A stretch of DNA of 64,000 nucleotides from positions 1,674,001 through 1,738,000 of the forward strand of contig NZ_WLYK01000001.1 of NCBI RefSeq assembly GCF_009707545.1, read 5' to 3'. A model generated the notes under the pieces. The model was not told the DNA's origin. It did not search any database and saw nothing but the letters and a program-made list of their open reading frames with translations. This document shows positions 19,575-28,367 of this stretch, in pieces; within the stretch, counting starts at the first letter, position 1; each line of letters opens with the position of its first letter. A program made the position numbers and the translations under genes. Origin of the DNA: Nakamurella alba (GTDB taxonomy: Bacteria > Actinomycetota > Actinomycetes > Mycobacteriales > Nakamurellaceae).

Positions 19575-20695
19575 CCGTCCCGGAGCCCGCCGGTGGCGCC
19601 GGCTACGTCGCCTTCGAACCCGCGCCCGGCCCGCACAACGACCTGACCGACATCCCCGGCCTGCGGCTGGGGCACCACGATCGCATCGGCGACGGGTACC
19701 TGTCCGGCACCACGGTGCTGCTGGCGCCGCCCGGCGGCATGGCCGCCGGCGTCGACGTCCGGGGCGGTGCGCCCGGTACCCGGGAAACGGACCTGCTGCA
19801 CCCGACCGCGTCCATCGAGCGGGTGCACGCGATCGTGCTCACCGGCGGCAGCGCCTACGGTCTCACCGCCGCCGGTGGCGCCGCGGAGGCGCTGGAGGAA
19901 CAGGGCATCGGCTTCCCGGTCGGCCGCGACCCGGCGGAGATCGTGCCGATCGTGCCGGCGGCCGTGCTCTTCGACCTGGGCCGGGGCGGATCGTTCCGGG
20001 CCCGCCCGGACGCGGACTTCGGTCGCGCGGCCGTTGCCGACGCGCTGCTCGCCGATCCTGGGCGGATGCGGCGGACCGGTCTGGTCGGTGCCGGGACCGG
20101 TGCCGCCGCCTGCGGTCTCAAGGGTGGCCTGGGCATGGCGTCCGCGGTGCTGAAGGACGGCACGGTGGTCGCGGCACTGATGGCCACCAACGCGGCCGGG
20201 TCCCCGCTGGACCGCCGTACCGGCGAGTTGCTGGGTGCACGCTTCCTGCACGTCGGCGACGTGGCCGGCGGGGTGCCTGCGCCGGACGACGAGCAGCGGG
20301 AGGCGCTGCTGACCGTCATCCGCGGCCGGGACCCGCACCTGGTCGCGGCCTCCCGGCGGCCCGGGCCGGTCATCGAGAACACCACCATCGGGATCGTCGC
20401 CACCGACGCGTCGCTGTCCAAGTCGCAGTGCACGAAGTTGGCCGGCGTCGCCCACGACGGGCTGGCCCGGGCGCTCAACCCGGTGCACACGGCGTTCGAC
20501 GGCGACACCGTCTTCGGCGTGGCCACCTGCGCCCGACCGGCGCCGGACGACCTCGGCCTGCACGACATCCTCACCGCCGCCGCGGATGTGGTGACCAGGG
20601 CCGTGGTGCGCTCGCTGCTGGCCGCCACCTCGGTGACCACACCGGCCGACACCTGGCCCTCCTACTCCGATCTCGCCGCGCCTGCCGGTCGCTGA
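19571..20695 (+). CDS. P1 family peptidase (DmpA-like aminopeptidase)
   Basis: N-terminal nucleophile hydrolase of 374 aa of the DmpA/BapA family, which removes N-terminal (including D- or beta-) amino acids from peptides. GLRLGHHD and ASIERVHAIVLTGGSAYGL are typical. The likely self-cleavage site lies before the Thr in ENTTIGIVATDA, giving the nucleophile a position equivalent to Ser250 of DmpA, with Thr instead of Ser. SLSKSQCTKLAGVAHDGLAR is a conserved downstream segment. Translational coupling to the M20 gene supports a shared role in peptide use. Confidence 0.88.
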   Translation: MTVPEPAGGAGYVAFEPAPGPHNDLTDIPGLRLGHHDRIGDGYLSGTTVLLAPPGGMAAGVDVRGGAPGTRETDLLHPTASIERVHAIVLTGGSAYGLTAAGGAAEALEEQGIGFPVGRDPAEIVPIVPAAVLFDLGRGGSFRARPDADFGRAAVADALLADPGRMRRTGLVGAGTGAAACGLKGGLGMASAVLKDGTVVAALMATNAAGSPLDRRTGELLGARFLHVGDVAGGVPAPDDEQREALLTVIRGRDPHLVAASRRPGPVIENTTIGIVATDASLSKSQCTKLAGVAHDGLARALNPVHTAFDGDTVFGVATCARPAPDDLGLHDILTAAADVVTRAVVRSLLAATSVTTPADTWPSYSDLAAPAGR

Positions 20696-20720
20696 CGGCG
20701 GTCCGGCACCGTCGGGGACA

Positions 20721-21383
20721 ATGATCGGCGTGGTCGACTCCCGCACTGCACCGGGCCTGCGGGCCCGGCCGGTCGCCGTACCGGTGTGCTGGGCGGCCAC
20801 CGTCCTGGTGTTCGTCCTGGTGGTCGCCATGCAGGCGGTCAAGGGTGACTGGCTGCCGCCGGACATCTCTGTCTCGCAGTACGGCGTCGGCAGCACCGGG
20901 TGGGTGTTCAGTGCCTTCCTGGTGGTGCTGGGCGTGTCCACGCTGCTCTGGTGGACCCGGAGCCCTCGGGCCCGGACGTCACTGGTGCTGCTGGTCGCCG
21001 GCGCGCTGGGCTGCATGGTGACCGCCGTGGTGCGGACCGATCCCGGCGGGCTCCAACAGTCGTGGACGGCGAAGGTGCACATGGCCGGGTCGGTGCTGGC
21101 GCTGGTCTGCCTGCCGTTGGGCATGCGGATCCTGCTCGCCGCGTCGCGGGCGGCGCTGCGCCGGGCCGGACTGCTGGTGACCTGGGGGAGCGCCCTGGCG
21201 CTGATCCTGCTGCTGCTGGCGGCCTTCGGGCTCGACACCGCCGGCCTGGGCCCGCAGGACTCGTGGGCGATGTGGCAGGCCGTCGCCGTGGTGCTGGACC
21301 TGGCGCTGCTGCTCGTGGTCGGTGCCGGGCTGACACGACTCCGCCCGGCCGACGACCGGGTGGACCGGTCCACGGGTTCCTGA
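20721..21383 (+). CDS. DUF998-type integral membrane protein
   Basis: Membrane protein of 220 aa with about six hydrophobic helices. The ISVSQYGVGSTGWVF loop after the first helix is characteristic of DUF998 proteins, whose function is unknown. It starts 25 bases after the P1 peptidase stop and may be the last gene of that transcript. Confidence 0.75.
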   Translation: MIGVVDSRTAPGLRARPVAVPVCWAATVLVFVLVVAMQAVKGDWLPPDISVSQYGVGSTGWVFSAFLVVLGVSTLLWWTRSPRARTSLVLLVAGALGCMVTAVVRTDPGGLQQSWTAKVHMAGSVLALVCLPLGMRILLAASRAALRRAGLLVTWGSALALILLLLAAFGLDTAGLGPQDSWAMWQAVAVVLDLALLLVVGAGLTRLRPADDRVDRSTGS

Positions 21384-21610
21384 TCGGCGCGGGCCGCGGG
21401 GCGGCGCCGGTGCGGGTCCGGTCGGTGGGGTACCTCACGATGTGCCAGAATCTTCCCGGCCACTCCGCGCCGGAGGGGCCGGATCCGGCTCTCGATGTGG
21501 TGGGCGCGGTGCCTCGCGCCAGCAGACCCACGGCCGTGGTCCGTGTCCGTGGCGTGCGGGGTGGATCAGGTACGACAGGCGCGTCCGACGAACGACTGGA
21601 GGAACGTCCC

Positions 21611-22939
21611 ATGTCCGAGCAGAGCTCACCCGTCCGCGTCGTGTCGGCCCGTCGCCGACCGCACGTGGTCATCGTGGGTGGCGGTATGGCCGGCCTGATG
21701 TGCATCCGCGCGCTGCGCAAGGCGGACGTGGACGTCACCCTGGTCGACCGGCACACCTACAACGCCTTCCAGCCGCTGCTGTACCAGGTCGCCACCGCGG
21801 GCCTGAACCCGGGCGATGTCACCTACTTCCTCCGGGCCGCCCGGATGTCGCAGCGCAACATCAGCTTCCGGCAGGGCGAGCTGGTCGGCATCGACTCCGA
21901 TGCGCAGACGCTGGCCTTCAAGGACGGCGGCTCGATGAGCTACGACTTCCTGGTGCTGAGCACCGGGGCGACCACGAACTACTTCGGCACCAAGGGCGCC
22001 GAGGAGAACACGTTCGCGATCTACACCCGCGCCCAGGCCCTCGCGCTGCGCGACCGCATCTTCACCAACCTCGAGCACGCCGCCGCCTCCACCTCCGGCG
22101 AGGAGCTGTGCATCGCCGTCGTCGGCGCCGGCCCCACCGGCGTGGAGATGGCCGGCGCGCTGGCCGAGCTGCGCAACGACGCGATGGCGTCCATCTACCC
22201 GGAGCTCGACCCCCGCCGCACGCACATCGTGCTGATCGAGATGGCCGGCAAGGTGCTCGGGCCGTTCGACGTCAAACTGCAGGAGTACGCCGCCAAGGCG
22301 CTCCGCGAGCGCGGCGTCGAACTGCGGCTCAACACCTCGGTGGCCGAGGTGCGTCCGGACGGCGTCGAGTTCGGCGACGGGTCGTTCCTGAAGGCCGGCG
22401 CGGTCGTCTGGGCCACCGGTGTCACCATCCCGAAGCTGGTCGCGGGCTGGGGCCTGCCGCAGGGCCGTGGCGGCCGTATCACCGTCGACGAGAACCTGCG
22501 CGTCATCGGCCACAAGAACATCTTCGCCGCGGGCGACCTCGCGCTGACCCCGGACCCGCTGCCGCAGCTCGGCACCCCGGCGCAGCAGGAGGGCAAGCAC
22601 ATCGGCAAGCAGATCTCCGCGCAGATCATCGGCCGCCCGCTGACCGCCTTCACCTACCACGACAAGGGCACCATGGCGACGATCGGCCGCCGGGCCGCCG
22701 TCTGCGACATCAAGGTGCTCGGCAAGTCCGTCCGCTACACCGGCTCCCTGGCCTGGCTGACCTGGATGCTGCTGCACATCGTGCTGCTGCTCGGCAACCG
22801 CAACCGCCTCGCCACCTTCGTCAACCTCTTCACCAAGTACCTCGCGCCCTCCCGCCGCACCAACCCGATCGTCGGCGACGTGCCGGTCTTCGAGCACGGC
22901 CAGGCGATCCGCGAGGAGGAGCAGAAGAAGCAAGCCTAG
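21611..22939 (+). CDS. ndh: type II NADH dehydrogenase (NDH-2)
   Basis: Membrane-associated flavoprotein of 442 aa that passes electrons from NADH to menaquinone without pumping protons. The first Rossmann motif is VVIVGGGMAGLMCIRAL for FAD; the second is VVGAGPTGVEMAGALAEL for NADH. FQPLLYQVATAGL and the late IFAAGDLA and QLGTPAQQEGKHIG motifs are diagnostic. A hydrophobic C-terminal segment (TWMLLHIVLLLGNRNRL) serves as the membrane anchor. ATG 21611 follows GGAGGAACG. A repeat element starts at its stop codon. Confidence 0.93.
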   Translation: MSEQSSPVRVVSARRRPHVVIVGGGMAGLMCIRALRKADVDVTLVDRHTYNAFQPLLYQVATAGLNPGDVTYFLRAARMSQRNISFRQGELVGIDSDAQTLAFKDGGSMSYDFLVLSTGATTNYFGTKGAEENTFAIYTRAQALALRDRIFTNLEHAAASTSGEELCIAVVGAGPTGVEMAGALAELRNDAMASIYPELDPRRTHIVLIEMAGKVLGPFDVKLQEYAAKALRERGVELRLNTSVAEVRPDGVEFGDGSFLKAGAVVWATGVTIPKLVAGWGLPQGRGGRITVDENLRVIGHKNIFAAGDLALTPDPLPQLGTPAQQEGKHIGKQISAQIIGRPLTAFTYHDKGTMATIGRRAAVCDIKVLGKSVRYTGSLAWLTWMLLHIVLLLGNRNRLATFVNLFTKYLAPSRRTNPIVGDVPVFEHGQAIREEEQKKQA

Positions 22940-23284
22940 ACATGGCGGCCTGGTGGCCGCGGGTCGCTCGTCCTTGAGGGAATCCCGCGTTCTGCGCTTC
23001 TCGCCTACGTTCGTCCCTCACTGCGGCTGCGATGCTCGACCGCACGATTCCGACGAGCGACCGGACATGGCGAGATGGTGCCCCGGGCCGGCGCGAGGAT
23101 CTTCTTCGCAGGCGCGTAGGAAAGTGGCGACAACTGTCCCACCAGTCCCAAAAGCGCAATGATCACACGCGCGGGCGATGAAGATCCTCGCGCCAGGGGC
23201 GGCTCGGGCGGGAGCAACGGCGGCACCGGAGGTTCCGGGGCCGCCGTTGCTGTCTCGCAGGCCGCGAGCGCCAGCTCGCCATGT
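22940..23284. repeat. 345-bp MITE-like inverted-repeat element
   Basis: The ends are imperfect inverted repeats: ACATGGCG..CTGG....CGCGG at 22940-22962 and its complement at 23261-23284 (about 18 of 22 matching). Two nested inverted repeats lie inside: GGTCGCTCGTC (22962-22972) with GACGAGCGACC (23052-23062), and GGCGCGAGGATCTTC (23090-23104) with GAAGATCCTCGCGCC (23180-23194). It contains the TCGTCCCTC...CTGCGATGCTC core. No gene is visible. It fills the space between ndh and the MarR gene. Confidence 0.7.
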
Positions 23285-23325
23285 CCAGTCGGTGATGCAT
23301 CAACGACTCGCGTAGGGTGGTGTCC

Positions 23326-23910
23326 ATGAGTGACACCCGCTGGTTGGACGAGCGCGAGGCGCGCGCCTGGCGGGCCCTGCAGCACCTGCGCATGCCCTTG
23401 GAGCTCGCGCTGAACCGCCAGCTGGCCAAGGACTCCGGGCTCTCCACCGCCGACTACTCGGTGCTGGTGGCGCTGTCCGAGGCGCCGAACCACCGGCTGC
23501 GGGCCCGTGACCTGGTCCGCGCCGTCGGGTGGGAGAAGAGTCGGCTGTCGCACCACATCCGCCGGATGGAGACCCGGGGTCTGGTGACCCGTGAGGAATG
23601 TCCGACCGATGCCCGCGGTGCCTTCATCCGGCTCACCGCGCAGGGCATCGTGACCATCGAGCAGGCCGCGCCCGGCCATGTCGAGGCAGTGCGCGACCTG
23701 GTGATCGACCGGCTCACCCCGGAGCAGCTGGACTCCCTCGCCGCCATCGGCGAAGCGGTGGGGGCCCAGCTGCGGGCGGTCGGGTGCCCGGATGCGGCGA
23801 CGGCCGGCGAGGACGACGACGAGCCGCCGACCACCGCCGTCGCCCCGGTGGTCGAGGAAGGCTGCCCGTCAGCGGCCCGGTCCGTCTCCCTGGACCTCCC
23901 GTTCGGCTGA
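23326..23910 (+). CDS. MarR family transcriptional regulator
   Basis: DNA-binding protein of 194 aa with the winged-helix MarR core at about 35-135: LSTADYSVLVALSEAP, then LVRAVGWEKSRLSHHIRRME as the recognition helix, and EECPTDARGAFIRLT as the wing. The C-terminal 45 residues are an acidic, Pro-rich tail not seen in typical MarR proteins. ATG 23326 is chosen; GTG 23317 is an alternative. No obvious target is adjacent apart from itself. Confidence 0.88.
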   Translation: MSDTRWLDEREARAWRALQHLRMPLELALNRQLAKDSGLSTADYSVLVALSEAPNHRLRARDLVRAVGWEKSRLSHHIRRMETRGLVTREECPTDARGAFIRLTAQGIVTIEQAAPGHVEAVRDLVIDRLTPEQLDSLAAIGEAVGAQLRAVGCPDAATAGEDDDEPPTTAVAPVVEEGCPSAARSVSLDLPFG

Positions 23911-24022
23911 TCGCTCCCGGCGCAACCATCACCACGATGCCCGGCGCATGACCCCGGTGCCCCGCGGATACGGTGGGGGAGAAGGCCGCCGACCGCGGCG
24001 GCCGTGGAGGTGCAAGGACGAC

Positions 24023-24469
24023 ATGAGCGAGTACGACGACCGGGACATCGACGAGACCGACACCACCCCGGACGTCTCGGACGGCGTGCAGGAGCAGCTG
24101 ACCGAGGGCGACACCCTCGAGCGCACCGGTCTGAAGGACCAGCTCGACGAGGGCTACTCACCTCCGGACCGCGACCCGCACATCGACGTCCCGACGCAGG
24201 CGGAGGAGGAGGCCGGGCTGTCGCTGGACGAGCTGCTGTCGGCCGAGGAACCCGATGTCTCCGCGGACGACCCGCGCTCGGGTCTGTTCGACGAGGAGGG
24301 CGAGGAGGTCGGCGACAGCCGTTCCGGACGCCTCGTCAGCAGCGATCTCGGCGAGTACGAGGACACCGAGAAGGAGCTCTGGGGCGAGGATGTCGGCATC
24401 GACGGCGCTGCCGCGAGTGCCGAGGAGGCCGCGGTGCACGTGATCGACCCCGAGGCGAACGAGATCTGA
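24023..24469 (+). CDS. DUF5709 domain protein
   Basis: Highly acidic protein of 148 aa, probably largely disordered, matching the actinobacterial DUF5709 family. Features are the DTLERTGLKDQLDEGYSPPDR motif early on, the AEEEAGLSLDELL helix, and DSRSGRLV. The function of the family is unknown. ATG 24023 follows AAGGACGAC. It converges with the response regulator gene at 24483. Confidence 0.78.
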   Translation: MSEYDDRDIDETDTTPDVSDGVQEQLTEGDTLERTGLKDQLDEGYSPPDRDPHIDVPTQAEEEAGLSLDELLSAEEPDVSADDPRSGLFDEEGEEVGDSRSGRLVSSDLGEYEDTEKELWGEDVGIDGAAASAEEAAVHVIDPEANEI

Positions 24470-24482
24470 GCCGGCGGCCGGT

Positions 24483-25127
24483 CTACTGGTTGAGGTAGGC
24501 GAGGACGGCGAGCACCCGGCGGTTGTCGTCCTCGCTGACCGGTAGGTCGAGCTTGGTGAAGATCGAGTTGGTGTGCTTTCCGACGGCCTTCTCGGTGACG
24601 AACATCCGGGCCGCGATGGCGGCGTTGGACCGGCCCTCCGCCATCAGTCCGAGCACCTCGGTCTCCCTCGGCGACAGGGTGTCCACCGCGCTCCCGCGGC
24701 GCTTGCGGGTGAGCAGCTGCGAGATCACTTCGGCATCCATCGCGGTGCCGCCGCCGGCCACCCGGCGGACGGCGTCGACGAACTGCTCGACGTCCGAGAT
24801 CCGGTCCTTGAGCAGGTATCCCACGCCGCCGTCACCGCCGGCCAGCAGCTCCCGCGCGTACAGCTGCTCCACGTACTGACTCAGCACCAGGACCGGCAGC
24901 CCGGGGATCTGCGAGCGCGCGTCGATCGCCGCCCGCAGCCCCTCGTCGGTGAAGGTCGGCGGCAGCCGGACGTCGACGACCGCGACATCGGGGCGATGCG
25001 TCACCAGTGCGCGCAGCAGCCCCGGGCCGTTGTCGACGGCCTCGACGACCTCGAAGTCGTGCGCGGCCAGCAGCCGGATCAGCCCGTCCCGCAGCAGCGT
25101 CAGGTCCTCACCGATGACAACGCGCAC
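24483..25127 (-). CDS. NarL/LuxR-type response regulator
   Basis: Two-component response regulator of 214 aa. The receiver domain covers about 1-120, with acidic residues in VIGEDLTLL, the phospho-acceptor Asp in VAVVDVRLPP, and Lys in LLKDRISD. The LuxR-type HTH covers about 145-205 (LSPRETEVLGLMAEG, then KAVGKHTNSIFTKL). It is translated from the same transcript as the kinase; its GTG start overlaps the kinase 3' end by 28 bases. Targets are not evident; the neighbouring genes on this strand are candidates. Confidence 0.92.
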   Translation of the reverse strand: MRVVIGEDLTLLRDGLIRLLAAHDFEVVEAVDNGPGLLRALVTHRPDVAVVDVRLPPTFTDEGLRAAIDARSQIPGLPVLVLSQYVEQLYARELLAGGDGGVGYLLKDRISDVEQFVDAVRRVAGGGTAMDAEVISQLLTRKRRGSAVDTLSPRETEVLGLMAEGRSNAAIAARMFVTEKAVGKHTNSIFTKLDLPVSEDDNRRVLAVLAYLNQ

Positions 25128-26245
25128 GGCACCTCCAGGTTCACGATGGTGCCACCCCCGGGCGGACTGGCGACGGCGACCGACCCGTCGAATGCTGCCA
25201 GGCGCCGACCGAGACCGGTCAACCCGCCCTGCGGGGAGAGCACCGCGCCACCGATCCCGTCGTCACCGACCGAGAGGTGCAGCCGTCCGTCGGTATACCG
25301 CCCCCAGATCCAGGTGTGCTGCGCCATCGCATGTTTCGCCGAGTTCGACAGTGCTTCGGCGACCGCGAAGTACATCGCGGACTCCACCGGTGCCGGCGGG
25401 TGGCCCTGGATGTCCAGGTCCACCTCGACCGGTCCGGGATGGCCGAGCGCCAGCGCCTGGATGGCGCCGACCAGACCTCGGTCCGCCAGCACCGGCGGCA
25501 GGATCCCGCGCACGAGACCGCGCAGGTCGGACAGGGCGACGGATGCGCTCTGCCGGCTCTCCGCGATCAACTCGCGGCTGGCATCGGGATCCTTGTCCAT
25601 CAACTGCTCGGCGAGCCCCAGGTTCATCGACAGCGCCACCAGTCGGGCCTGGGCGCCGTCGTGCAGGTCGCGTTCGATCCGCCGGAGCTCGGCGGCCTGG
25701 ATGTCGACGGCATCGGCCCGGGAGCGGGAGAGCTCGCCGATCCGCTGGGCCATCTGCTCCGAGTCCGCCCTCCGCAGCACCGTCCCGGCCAGCGCGGAGA
25801 ACACCCGCAGCAGCACCGGTGAGACGAAGACCCCGACCGGGAAGACCAGGTAGAACACGAGCGCGGTGATCCCGAGAGGGAAGCCCACGACGACGGCCAG
25901 GGGGAGCCAGAGCAGGTCACGGTAGGTCGTCGGATCGGTGATCCGGTTCCGGAACCGGTCGATGAAGCCGCGTGCCTCGGACCGCCGGTACGGAGGCTCG
26001 ACCTGGTGCCGCAGCACCCGGCCGGCGACCCGCCGATAGCCCATCGAGGTCAGCCGGAGCAGCTGCAGCGAGAGGGCGAGCATCGGGATGCCCACCCACA
26101 CCGCGATCAGTGCGGCGGAGACGATCACCAGCGGCAGCAGGACGATCGATGCGATACCGAGGCCGAAGAACGCCGCGGCGGCACCGATGTACGTCCGGTG
26201 CCTGGTCCGCGGGCGGTCGCGTCGATCCGGGGGTGAGCTGCTCAC
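25100..26245 (-). CDS. NarL-type sensor histidine kinase
   Basis: Membrane kinase of 381 aa. Four N-terminal hydrophobic segments occur in two pairs (about 20-60 and 100-150) and there is no large extracellular domain, so the signal may be sensed in or near the membrane. The HisKA_3 phospho-acceptor is RIERDLHDGAQARLVALSM. The ATPase domain has EALSNSAKHA (N box), DDGIGGA and GLTGLGRRLAAF. GTG 26245 was chosen because the residues before it carry no family similarity. It is paired with the downstream response regulator. Confidence 0.9.
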   Translation of the reverse strand: MSSSPPDRRDRPRTRHRTYIGAAAAFFGLGIASIVLLPLVIVSAALIAVWVGIPMLALSLQLLRLTSMGYRRVAGRVLRHQVEPPYRRSEARGFIDRFRNRITDPTTYRDLLWLPLAVVVGFPLGITALVFYLVFPVGVFVSPVLLRVFSALAGTVLRRADSEQMAQRIGELSRSRADAVDIQAAELRRIERDLHDGAQARLVALSMNLGLAEQLMDKDPDASRELIAESRQSASVALSDLRGLVRGILPPVLADRGLVGAIQALALGHPGPVEVDLDIQGHPPAPVESAMYFAVAEALSNSAKHAMAQHTWIWGRYTDGRLHLSVGDDGIGGAVLSPQGGLTGLGRRLAAFDGSVAVASPPGGGTIVNLEVPCALSSVRT

Positions 26246-26435
26246 CCGCCCAGTGTGGGGCGTCGCAGCCGCCGGGCACAGTAGGGGAAGGTCCACCACC
26301 CGGGTGGTGATCCCTACCCGGTTTCCCTGATGTGCCCGGGGCGGTCGTGGACGGGGGCCGGTGCACGACCACCACGTGACCGCGCTCCGGGAACGTTGCG
26401 CTTCCGTTGCCCGGGACGGTCGGGCCCGAGCGGGA

Positions 26436-26897
26436 TCAGCCCGTGCGGGCGAGGAACCACCGCCGGAGCAGGAAGTACCGGGACAGACCGATCGCGGTGT
26501 TCACCCCGATCAGGATCAGCAGTCCGGTGACCGTGTCCTCGGTGTCGAGGATCCCGAAGATCAACACGGACACCAGCAGACCCAGCACGCTCGACACGAG
26601 ACCGACGGCGAGATCACGTCCCAGGCCGGCGGTGCCGTGGACGGAGAAGGCGAGCGAGCGCTGGGTCGCGTTGGCGGCGAGCGTGGCGACCGTCCAGGAC
26701 AGGACGTTCGCCGGCAGGCCGGGCACCCACGGGTTCAGCACCGCGAACACGGCCAGCTGCACGAGCGTCGCCGCGGTGCCGATACCGGCGAAGCGGACCA
26801 GCGGAAGACGGGTCACCGACTCCAGGCGCAACCGGACCACCGTCCGGCACGCAGAGGAGTTCACCTGATGTGCAATGCCCCGTACGGCCGTTCGCAT
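26436..26897 (-). CDS. GtrA-like membrane protein
   Basis: Small membrane protein of 153 aa with four hydrophobic helices and the GtrA hallmark LPLVRFAGIGTAATLVQLAVF at the first. GtrA-like proteins help move polyprenyl-linked sugars or take part in cell-surface glycan synthesis. ATG 26897 has GGAG about eight bases upstream. No glycosyltransferase is adjacent, so the partner is unknown. Confidence 0.82.
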   Translation of the reverse strand: MRTAVRGIAHQVNSSACRTVVRLRLESVTRLPLVRFAGIGTAATLVQLAVFAVLNPWVPGLPANVLSWTVATLAANATQRSLAFSVHGTAGLGRDLAVGLVSSVLGLLVSVLIFGILDTEDTVTGLLILIGVNTAIGLSRYFLLRRWFLARTG

Positions 26898-26943
26898 TCC
26901 GCTCGCTCCGGAGATCTGCGTCACCCGATCGAGGGGACGACCG

Positions 26944-27480
26944 TCAGCCGACCCGGGCACCGACGTCCATCAGCGTCACTCTCAGCAGGAAGGCGGCCTC
27001 CGTGCCGATGAGCGCGTCGACGAGTTCCAGATAGCAGGCGAGGAACTCCTCGCCGTGGTGCGCCGGCCCGGGCCCGGTCAGGTGGTGCGCCAGCTCGTGC
27101 AGGACGACGAGTTCGCGCAGGGCCCAGGCGGATCCGGCCCGGTACGGCGGCAGGGCGATGGTCGCTCCGGCGAACTCGTAGTGCGCCTGCGTGTGCCCGG
27201 CCCGCTCCCGGACGCCGACCGGAAGGGCGGCTCTCGGCCAGGTCGATCGCACCCAGCCGAGCGCCAGCACCCGGTCCAGGTAGGCCTGGACGTCGGCGAC
27301 CGCACCGAAATGCCGTTCGACCGGCAAGGTGATCCGGCTGCCGGCGACCTCTACCACGGGATGATCCGCGGAACGATCGAGGAGCCGCTGCACCAGGTGC
27401 TGCGCGTCGTACACCCGACTGCGTTGGGAGTCCCTGGTGGATGCGGCATCGGCCCGGCCGGCGCCGCGGGGCGGGGTCAC
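26944..27480 (-). CDS. TIGR04338-type metallohydrolase
   Basis: Protein of 178 aa with a zinc-protease-like motif HELAHHLTGPGPAHHGEEF, giving HExxH plus a downstream His/Glu. SRVYDAQ near the N-terminus and ALPPYRAGSAWALRELVVL before the HExxH match the actinobacterial TIGR04338 family, whose substrate is unknown. Its GTG start overlaps the stop of the DUF2786 gene by four bases, so the two are translated together. No signal peptide is present. Confidence 0.85.
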   Translation of the reverse strand: MTPPRGAGRADAASTRDSQRSRVYDAQHLVQRLLDRSADHPVVEVAGSRITLPVERHFGAVADVQAYLDRVLALGWVRSTWPRAALPVGVRERAGHTQAHYEFAGATIALPPYRAGSAWALRELVVLHELAHHLTGPGPAHHGEEFLACYLELVDALIGTEAAFLLRVTLMDVGARVG

Positions 27481-28295
27481 CGGGCCTCGATACCGGCCCG
27501 CGCGCCGCCGATCTCGGCGTTCGCGCCGAGTCGCGCCACCTTGCCCGCACGATCCCCGGCACGACGGGAGAACTCCGAATGACCGGCGTCCGCCCGGTAC
27601 CCGCCCCAGCTGCCCCGGGCGGTCGAGTGTGCCTTGTAGTGATCGGCCAGCTCGACCTCCTTCGCGCGCAGCACCAGTTCCACGCCGGTGCGCGCGGTGT
27701 CGGCGACCACCTCGGCCTGCGCCTTCTCCCGCGCCTGCGCGAGCCGCTTGCCGATGCGTGCGGCGAACGCCGCCTGGAAGTTGATCCGGGCGGTGGTCGC
27801 ATGCACCGGTCGCTCGACCTGGCGCCGGCGCCACCGCTGCCCGTCCCAGAAGTCCTCGACGTCCGCAACGGTGTCCTTGGCCAGGCGCTCCGGCGAGCGG
27901 AGGTAGGCGTCGCAGGACCGCACCATCTGCACCACCAGCGACGAGTACAGCGCATCGACGGCATCCAGGTCGCTGTCGAACCCGTAGGCGTAGACCCGGG
28001 TCGAGTTGCGGGCGATGTCGCAGGTGACCTGGTTCGCCCTTGCGATGGCCAGGTAGAGCTGCACGTAGGTGCGGAGGCCGCGCTTCCCGGACGGGCCGAT
28101 CTCGATCGTCCGCTGCTCGGGGACGCTCCGACGCTCCTTCTCCGTCGTGTGGGCCCGCGCGACCGCGAGGTCGACGGAGTTCAACGTGGCCAGCCGCTGG
28201 GCGGCCTGCAGGTAGGCGTCCGCCTCGTGCTCGTTCTCCGTCGACTCGGCCTTGCGCAGGAGTGCCGCGATCCGCGACAGGTTCTTGTCGGTCAC
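27477..28295 (-). CDS. DUF2786 domain protein
   Basis: Protein of 272 aa. The first 50 residues form the DUF2786 domain (LSRIAALLRKAESTENEHEA, then ATLNSVDLAVA). The remainder is helical with an Arg-rich middle (WDGQRWRRRQVERPVHA). It lacks signal and membrane segments. The same DUF2786 plus TIGR04338 metallohydrolase pairing is familiar in actinobacteria, and the four-base overlap supports a joint role, which is not known. Confidence 0.82.
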   Translation of the reverse strand: MTDKNLSRIAALLRKAESTENEHEADAYLQAAQRLATLNSVDLAVARAHTTEKERRSVPEQRTIEIGPSGKRGLRTYVQLYLAIARANQVTCDIARNSTRVYAYGFDSDLDAVDALYSSLVVQMVRSCDAYLRSPERLAKDTVADVEDFWDGQRWRRRQVERPVHATTARINFQAAFAARIGKRLAQAREKAQAEVVADTARTGVELVLRAKEVELADHYKAHSTARGSWGGYRADAGHSEFSRRAGDRAGKVARLGANAEIGGARAGIEAR

Positions 28296-28367
28296 CGTTC
28301 CACTGTAGGTATCACCACCGACAGTCCCGGAGAAGCGCGCTGGCGTGCGGGTTTCCGTGGTCCGGCG

